NCBI GenBank assembly: GCA_964416305.1
Contig: CAYQDM010000014.1
Coordinates: 1-64,000 of the forward strand
DNA length: 64,000 nt
Direction of reading: 5' to 3'
Source: Acidaminobacter sp964416305
GTDB taxonomy: Bacteria; Bacillota; Clostridia; Peptostreptococcales; Acidaminobacteraceae
A model generated the notes under the pieces. That model made no database searches and was not told the DNA's origin. It saw only the letters and a list, made by a program, of their open reading frames with translations. Each line of letters opens with the position of its first letter. The stretch's first letter is position 1. The translations under genes and the position numbers were made by a program. Positions 59,600-64,000 of this stretch are shown here, piece after piece.

Positions 59600-59642
59600 T
59601 TTTAGGTTTATTAGGTTTAATAAAAGCCATATAAACCTAAAA
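59600..59642 (+). promoter_or_regulatory. Putative upstream activating sequence for the sigma-54 activator
   Basis: TTTTAGGTTTAT (59600-59611) and ATAAACCTAAAA (59631-59642) are perfect 12-base inverted arms. TTAGGTTTA is also repeated directly at 59602-59610 and 59611-59619. The cluster is about 40-80 bases upstream of the -24 element, a plausible place for an enhancer-binding protein. Confidence 0.7.
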
Positions 59643-59678
59643 AATACAAAAAACATCAAAAAAACGCGTATTATTGTA

Positions 59679-59694
59679 TGGCATGATAATTGCT
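59679..59694 (+). promoter_or_regulatory. Sigma-54 (-24/-12) promoter
   Basis: TGGCATGATAATTGCT has the invariant GG and GC dinucleotides separated by ten bases and matches the consensus TGGCAC-N5-TTGCW at nearly every position. It lies 87 bases before the Ald-like gene. Confidence 0.85.
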
Positions 59695-59780
59695 TTATCT
59701 ATAAACGTCGTTAAATTATCTGAAAATATAAAACCATCAGTTTATTGTTGATTTATCACTCAAAACGCAGGAGGGTTATT

Positions 59781-60947
59781 ATGATATTCGGCATTCTTAA
59801 AGATATAAAGGAAGGTGAAAACAGAGTCATCTGCACCCCAATGGAAGTTCGCAGCATAGTTGCATCCGGACATCAGGTTCTGGCTCAAAAAAACTGCGGT
59901 TTAGGGTCGAATTTTACAGATGATCAATATCGCGACGCAGGTGCTGAGATTGTCGACACCATGGAAGAGATGTATCGACGCTGTGATATGGTGGCAAAAG
60001 TCAAAGAATTTGAGCCAGTCGAATTTGATTTGATCAGAAAAGATCAAATCCTTCTGGGCTGCATTCATCCTGCGGGACACCCTGAAGAAGTGGACGCGAT
60101 CCTGAAAAGCGGATGTATCGCTTTCACGGCTGAGGATTCCCACCGCTATGGTTCGCCAAATTGTGAAGCAGCGGGAAAACAAGGCGCCTTATTTGGATTG
60201 GAATCCATGCTTACCATCAATGGCGGCAAAGGCAAATATGTCGGCGGATTTGTAGGAGCGCCTGGTATGAATGTTCTTATCATGGGCGCCGGAATCGTTG
60301 GACAGGGCGCGCTGGAGGTCTTGTACGCCCTGGGCGCCAATTGCACGGTCATGGATATTAATGTTGGCGTCCTTCGTTCCACCTCCGCGAAATACAATGG
60401 AAAAATAAATACCATGTTCTGTAATCAAGAAACTATTGCATCTGTCTTGCCTCAGACCGACATGGTTTTGAACTGCGTTAAATGGCCTAAACAGCGAAAA
60501 GATTTCCTCATTACAAGAGAGATGCTGAAGCTCATGGAGCCAGGCTCTGTATTGGTTGACATCAGCAATGATGATCCGGGCGCTATTGAGAGCAGCCATG
60601 AGACCCATCATGACAATCCTCGTTATGTTGAGAATGGTATAGTTCATTATTGTGTGTCTAATATCCCCGGCGCTGTTGCCTACAGTACCTCTGTCTCTTA
60701 TGCTGCCATCATGCTGCCATTAATTCTCAGCATTTTGAACAATGGTGTCGAAGAAACATGTGTGGCGGATGGCTACTATCGGAGGAGCCTCACTGCCTAT
60801 AAAGGCTATCTGACACACGAAGAAACTTCTGCAATTCAAGGAAAGCCTTGGATTCAGCCTGAGAAACTTCTGGGAATACAAGATAGGAAGTTGGATTACG
60901 CCCCAAATGCAACAAGCTCCAGATCGAAAAATTTCATAGAGATCTAA
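59781..60947 (+). CDS. Alanine dehydrogenase / transhydrogenase family oxidoreductase
   Basis: 388-residue NAD(P)-dependent enzyme of the AlaDH/PNT family. The N-terminal catalytic domain has GILKDIKEGENRVICTPMEV, VAKVKEFEPVE (substrate lysine) and LGCIHPAGHPE (histidine region); the Rossmann motif is VLIMGAGIVGQGALEVLYALGA; SNIPGAVAYSTSVSYAAIMLP replaces the usual NMPGAVPRTST of alanine dehydrogenase. The divergence at the substrate side suggests another imino or amino acid substrate; the family includes carboxyethyl-ornithine synthase as well as alanine dehydrogenase. AGGAGGG five bases before ATG 59781. First gene behind the sigma-54 promoter. Confidence 0.8.
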   Translation: MIFGILKDIKEGENRVICTPMEVRSIVASGHQVLAQKNCGLGSNFTDDQYRDAGAEIVDTMEEMYRRCDMVAKVKEFEPVEFDLIRKDQILLGCIHPAGHPEEVDAILKSGCIAFTAEDSHRYGSPNCEAAGKQGALFGLESMLTINGGKGKYVGGFVGAPGMNVLIMGAGIVGQGALEVLYALGANCTVMDINVGVLRSTSAKYNGKINTMFCNQETIASVLPQTDMVLNCVKWPKQRKDFLITREMLKLMEPGSVLVDISNDDPGAIESSHETHHDNPRYVENGIVHYCVSNIPGAVAYSTSVSYAAIMLPLILSILNNGVEETCVADGYYRRSLTAYKGYLTHEETSAIQGKPWIQPEKLLGIQDRKLDYAPNATSSRSKNFIEI

Positions 60948-60980
60948 CGCAGCTAATGAAAAAATAATGAGGAGGCTGTT

Positions 60981-61973
60981 ATGAGCGACGGTATTTTGGA
61001 TTTCGATCAACTCATCAAAGAGGGAAAGCCGCTGCCGGATCTTCAGGCCATCAGGGGCGAACGCTGGTTCGCTCTGGAAACCAGTTCTGAGGAAGACATG
61101 GTGAATTACTGGGGTGGAGACTGGGGCTGCGCTTCGGAGTACAATCGGCTTCGGGCAGTTTTATTGCACAGACCGGGAAATGAGCTCAGCAGCTTTGACT
61201 ACGACAAGGTCCGTTTTAGGGAACCGGTGGATCCAAAGAAGTTTCAAGAGCAGCATGATACACTTGCAGAATACTACCGTGCCCAAGGCGTTACTGTCCA
61301 TTACACTGAAAAGGTTCGCGAGGACAGGCCAAATGCAGTATTTTGCCGCGACAAATTGTTCATGACACCTGAAGGCGCAATTGTCTGCAGGTTAGCCATG
61401 GCAGAACGGCGGGGTGAAGAGCGCTACGTCTCTGAGGCACTTGGAAGAATTGGGGTACCTATAGTCAGGACAATTTCCGGCCGAGGCATCTTTGAAGGTG
61501 CCAACGCCATGTGGGTTGACCGTGAGACCTGCATCCTTTCACTTAGCGTCCGTGCCAATCGCGAAGGGTATGACCAAATGGAATATGAACTCAGGCGCCA
61601 GGGCGTTAAAGAGATTATCACAATGCAGATCCCGTACGGACATGCCCACATTGACGGACTTCTGAATTTGGCATCCCCGGAAGTGGCGGTGATCCATGCC
61701 AGCCAGGTACCTTACATGGTCGTGGATACCCTCAAGAAAAAAGGGTATCAAATCATAGAAACACCTTCTCATACAGAGGCGAAATACGGTTACTCTGTCA
61801 ACTTTGTCGCCATTGAGCCCGGTCATGTCGTGACGAGTGTCGGTTCTCCGAGAACGGTTGAGCTGCTCGAAAAAGCCGGGGTCAAAGTAGATGTGTTGGA
61901 TTTGTCAGAGCTCAATAAGGGCAAAGGTTCAGTGCACTGTATGACAGCCTTCCTCAAAAGAGACTCTCAATAG
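60981..61973 (+). CDS. Arginine deiminase-like guanidino hydrolase (pentein superfamily)
   Basis: 330-residue enzyme of the amidinotransferase/deiminase fold. The catalytic set is visible: E172 in IFEGANAMW, H223 in HAHIDGLLN with D225, and C320 in KGSVHCMTAF. YNRLRAVLLHRPG near 54-66 and RPNAVFCRD near 116-124 are typical pentein segments. The family acts on guanidino compounds (arginine, methylated arginines, agmatine, or transfers amidino groups). EGAN in place of EGGD of arginine deiminases sets it apart. GAGGAGG precedes the ATG, 33 bases after the Ald-like gene. Products such as ornithine or citrulline derivatives could feed the Ald-like enzyme (inference). Confidence 0.82.
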   Translation: MSDGILDFDQLIKEGKPLPDLQAIRGERWFALETSSEEDMVNYWGGDWGCASEYNRLRAVLLHRPGNELSSFDYDKVRFREPVDPKKFQEQHDTLAEYYRAQGVTVHYTEKVREDRPNAVFCRDKLFMTPEGAIVCRLAMAERRGEERYVSEALGRIGVPIVRTISGRGIFEGANAMWVDRETCILSLSVRANREGYDQMEYELRRQGVKEIITMQIPYGHAHIDGLLNLASPEVAVIHASQVPYMVVDTLKKKGYQIIETPSHTEAKYGYSVNFVAIEPGHVVTSVGSPRTVELLEKAGVKVDVLDLSELNKGKGSVHCMTAFLKRDSQ

Positions 61974-62037
61974 GTGAAAAAGACAGAATTTTATGTTTTT
62001 TAGCGTTATTTGTCTTAAGCGTATTACTGTTTGAATT

Positions 62038-62067
62038 AACATCATGATGATAACCATCATGGATGTT
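62038..62067 (+). promoter_or_regulatory. Hairpin before the substrate-binding protein gene
   Basis: AACATC and ATGATG pair with CATCAT and GATGTT with one bulged G. It is 25 bases before the start codon and could be an mRNA-stability or processing element. Confidence 0.4.
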
Positions 62068-62092
62068 GATCATAATTAAAGGGGGAAAACAA

Positions 62093-63718
62093 ATGAACAA
62101 AAAGCGCTTACTATCACTTTTACTTATGTTCCTGATGCTGATGTCCGTTTTGACAGGCTGCGGTCAGACACCTGAGCCAAGTGAGGAACCAGGCGGAACA
62201 GAAACTCCGGCTGTGAATCCTGATGAGGAGATTCTGACGATCAGGAAGACAGCTTCACTCCAGTCAACCGATTGGGAAGCCACAACCAATACCTTCGACA
62301 TGCAGATCATGTGGGTACAGGTTTTCGAAGGTCTCTATACCATTGACGAAGCTGCTGGCGGATATCAGAATCAGCTTGCAAAGGAGATCGCGATCAGTGA
62401 GGATGGACTCACTTACACTGTGACATTGGTTGATGCCTCCTTCCAAAATGGCGATCCTCTGAAAGCTTCTGACGTTGTCTTTAGCTATAAGCGGGCCATG
62501 GAAAACTCCCGCTTCAACTACGTCACCTCCATGATCAAATCCGTTGAAGCCGTGGACGACAAGACGGTTGTATTTACCCTCGATTATCCATACTCCGCAA
62601 TTTCCCACACTTTCTGGTCTATTAAGATCTCAAGTGAGAGAGAAGTGACTGAACAAGGCGACAAATATGGAACAGTGCCGCACACCGCAGCTACAGGCCC
62701 GTATATTGTCACTGAATATGATGTCGCTTCAGGGGTTAAATTAACAGCTAACGAAAATTATTGGAAAGGTGTTCCTAATATTAAGAACGTCGAATATATT
62801 GTCATTTCTGACGATGCTGCAGCAGTAATTGCCTTCGAAAACAATGAGATCGAGTATCTTGCTGATGCGCCGCTTTCCGAGTGGGAATCTCTGGTAGCTG
62901 CTTCAGGTGAAAACAACTCCCTCACCAAAGGCAACAACATTCGTTTCATGGCAATAAACTATTTGTCTCCAACGAACAACAATATTCTTGGGAATTTAAA
63001 AGTTCGTGAAGCCATATTCTATGCAATCAACAAAGACAATATCAATGCAGCTGCTGCCAGCGGTTATGGAGCGCCTGCCTATGAATACATGCCTCATGAA
63101 TATGTGGCAACATCACCTTCATATGAGGATGGCGGATTCAAGATTTATGACTATGATCCTGAAAAAGCTAAGTCCATGCTGAAGGAAGCTGGTTTTACGG
63201 ATGCTCAAATCGCTGAAGGTATTGATGTGGGCACTCTGATGACTTACGGCGCTGCAACAGCTGAAAAAGCAAAGGCAACGCAAGTTATCCAGGCAAATCT
63301 GGCTGAAGTTGGCTTAAAGTGCGAGATTTATGTTGCAGAAGCAGCGCAGGTCACACCGAAGCTCTACGCGCAAGATTATGACATGTGTATTTTCGGAGAC
63401 AGCGGAAACTATGACTTCAACAACATCCGTCAACAAGTTCACTCAGAGTCTACAGGCATGTACGTAGTAAAATACGCAGATGACAAGAGCCCGTTGGATT
63501 ATAAGCGACTCGAAGAGTTAGTCGCACTGGGTGTCTCAACTGCGGATGTCGAGGAACGCCTTGGCTATTACACCGAGCTCTGGTCTATGGTCATGGATTC
63601 TGCAACTATTCTGCCTCTGTACCACAATCCGGTCGGAATCGTGTGGTCTTCTAAACTCGATCCGGGTGGATTATCCCCTACTTACTACCACATTTATAAT
63701 TTTAAATGGGTTGAATAA
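62093..63718 (+). CDS. Peptide/opine-type ABC transporter substrate-binding lipoprotein (family 5)
   Basis: 541-residue extracytoplasmic solute-binding protein. Signal peptide of about 22 residues ends in the lipobox LTGC, followed by an acidic Pro/Glu/Thr linker. The mature domain has family-5 marks: VFEGLYTIDEAAGGYQNQLA, the GLTYTVTL strand, FQNGDPLKASDVVFSYKRA, TGPYIV and NENYW. Family 5 proteins bind peptides, and also opines, arginine derivatives and nickel. AAAGGGGG precedes ATG 62093. The operon context suggests it brings in the substrate of the pentein and Ald-like enzymes. Confidence 0.92.
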   Translation: MNKKRLLSLLLMFLMLMSVLTGCGQTPEPSEEPGGTETPAVNPDEEILTIRKTASLQSTDWEATTNTFDMQIMWVQVFEGLYTIDEAAGGYQNQLAKEIAISEDGLTYTVTLVDASFQNGDPLKASDVVFSYKRAMENSRFNYVTSMIKSVEAVDDKTVVFTLDYPYSAISHTFWSIKISSEREVTEQGDKYGTVPHTAATGPYIVTEYDVASGVKLTANENYWKGVPNIKNVEYIVISDDAAAVIAFENNEIEYLADAPLSEWESLVAASGENNSLTKGNNIRFMAINYLSPTNNNILGNLKVREAIFYAINKDNINAAAASGYGAPAYEYMPHEYVATSPSYEDGGFKIYDYDPEKAKSMLKEAGFTDAQIAEGIDVGTLMTYGAATAEKAKATQVIQANLAEVGLKCEIYVAEAAQVTPKLYAQDYDMCIFGDSGNYDFNNIRQQVHSESTGMYVVKYADDKSPLDYKRLEELVALGVSTADVEERLGYYTELWSMVMDSATILPLYHNPVGIVWSSKLDPGGLSPTYYHIYNFKWVE

Positions 63719-63757
63719 TCTAAAGTAGTCAGCAAAGGAAATACACACTATCATTGA

Positions 63758-63803
63758 AAAGTATGGCATTCCCGTGGTTGAGATGAGGGGGATGCCATAC
63801 TTT
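63758..63803 (+). terminator. Intra-operon hairpin between binding protein and permease
   Basis: AAAGTATGGCAT (63758-63769) and ATGCCATACTTT (63792-63803) are perfect inverted arms, with extra CCC/GGG pairing inside. It is followed by ATAAAG rather than a T tract. Such hairpins commonly raise binding-protein mRNA above that of the membrane parts. Confidence 0.7.
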
Positions 63804-63820
63804 ATAAAGGAGATTCGATT

Positions 63821-64000
63821 ATGTACAGATATGTCATTAAGAGACTCCTGTTTCTTATTCCGACAATATTGGGCGTCACGTTGATTATATATGCCGTCAT
63901 GAGCATCACACCCGGAGATCCCGGCCGAGCGATGCTGGGAACAAGCGCCCTTCAAGCTGACGTAGATGCCTACAATGCAGCGCTGGGTTACAATCTTCCG
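63821..64000 (+). CDS. ABC transporter permease, DppB/OppB type (partial)
   Basis: The first 60 residues of a permease, cut by the window edge. MYRYVIKRLLFLIPTILGVTLIIYAV is the typical first membrane helix of DppB/OppB proteins, followed by TPGDPGRAMLG with the conserved GDP motif. AAAGGAG lies eight bases before ATG 63821. A second permease and two ATPases probably follow beyond the window. Confidence 0.9.
   Translation, partial: MYRYVIKRLLFLIPTILGVTLIIYAVMSITPGDPGRAMLGTSALQADVDAYNAALGYNLP

Larger units (their letters stand above)
59429..59780. other. Regulatory intergenic region between activator and operon
   Basis: This 352-base gap contains a terminator (59457-59495), an activator-site-like repeat cluster (59600-59642) and a sigma-54 promoter (59679-59694). 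The rest is AT-rich. No gene is seen. Confidence 0.7.

Noticed and set aside
59600..59642. CRISPR-like direct repeats
   Set aside because: Only two adjacent nine-base units and one inverted copy; no spacers, and the position before a sigma-54 promoter explains them better.

Overview
The window looks like a chromosomal segment of an anaerobic Clostridia-type Firmicute of middling GC content. Evidence: strong AGGAGG ribosome binding sites, frequent TTG and GTG starts, a one-chain pyruvate:ferredoxin oxidoreductase, a Na+-translocating Nqr/Rnf-type membrane complex, crotonase and 3-hydroxyacyl-CoA dehydrogenase, and the Firmicutes block purR-spoVG-glmU-prs-pth-mfd-prsA-murJ/spoVB-mazG-hup-rqcP-divIC-S1-ppx. 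The sporulation genes usually embedded in that block (spoVT, yabP, yabQ, and spoIIE near its end) are missing, so a non-sporulating amino-acid fermenter is my inference. I cannot name the genus.

Layout. 1-660: no gene, short repeats, then a promoter. 0.66-9.2 kb: lytic transglycosylase, Cas4-like nuclease/XPD-like helicase fusion, two glycosyltransferases and GalU, dipeptidase PepV. 9.3-13.3 kb (minus strand): nqrBCDEF-like operon with no nqrA or rnfC beside it. 13.4-18.4 kb: methyltransferase, then pyruvate:ferredoxin oxidoreductase behind a promoter covered with GTATAC palindromes. 18.5-27.9 kb: mixed genes (HAD phosphatases, DJ-1-like protein lacking its Cys, NhaC antiporter, TruA, MATE exporter, beta-CASP hydrolase, nitroreductase). 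28-35 kb: L,D-transpeptidase, DUF4015 lipoprotein, pyrE, trmB, cls, lspA. 35-39.8 kb: aminotransferase, small membrane protein with crt-hbd, LytR-CpsA-Psr protein. 39.9-56.8 kb: murC, then the conserved purR-to-ppx block. 56.9-57.1 kb: tRNA-Met and tRNA-Thr. 57.3-64 kb: a sigma-54 activator, a -24/-12 promoter with upstream repeats, an alanine-dehydrogenase-family enzyme, an arginine-deiminase-like pentein hydrolase and a peptide-type ABC transporter running off the right edge.

How the parts fit. Pyruvate oxidation would reduce ferredoxin; the Nqr-type complex would couple redox energy to Na+ or H+ movement; NhaC could use or balance that gradient. GalU, the glycosyltransferases, MurC, GlmU, the LCP protein, the L,D-transpeptidase, the lytic transglycosylase and MurJ/SpoVB all serve the cell envelope. 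The most novel parts are the NqrA-less operon and the sigma-54-controlled Ald-like/pentein/transporter cluster, which reads like an inducible uptake and catabolic system for a guanidino or opine-like amino compound (inference). Small palindromic elements are scattered between genes, including related copies near 27.87 kb and 42.57 kb and a perfect 24-bp hairpin at 39.86 kb.
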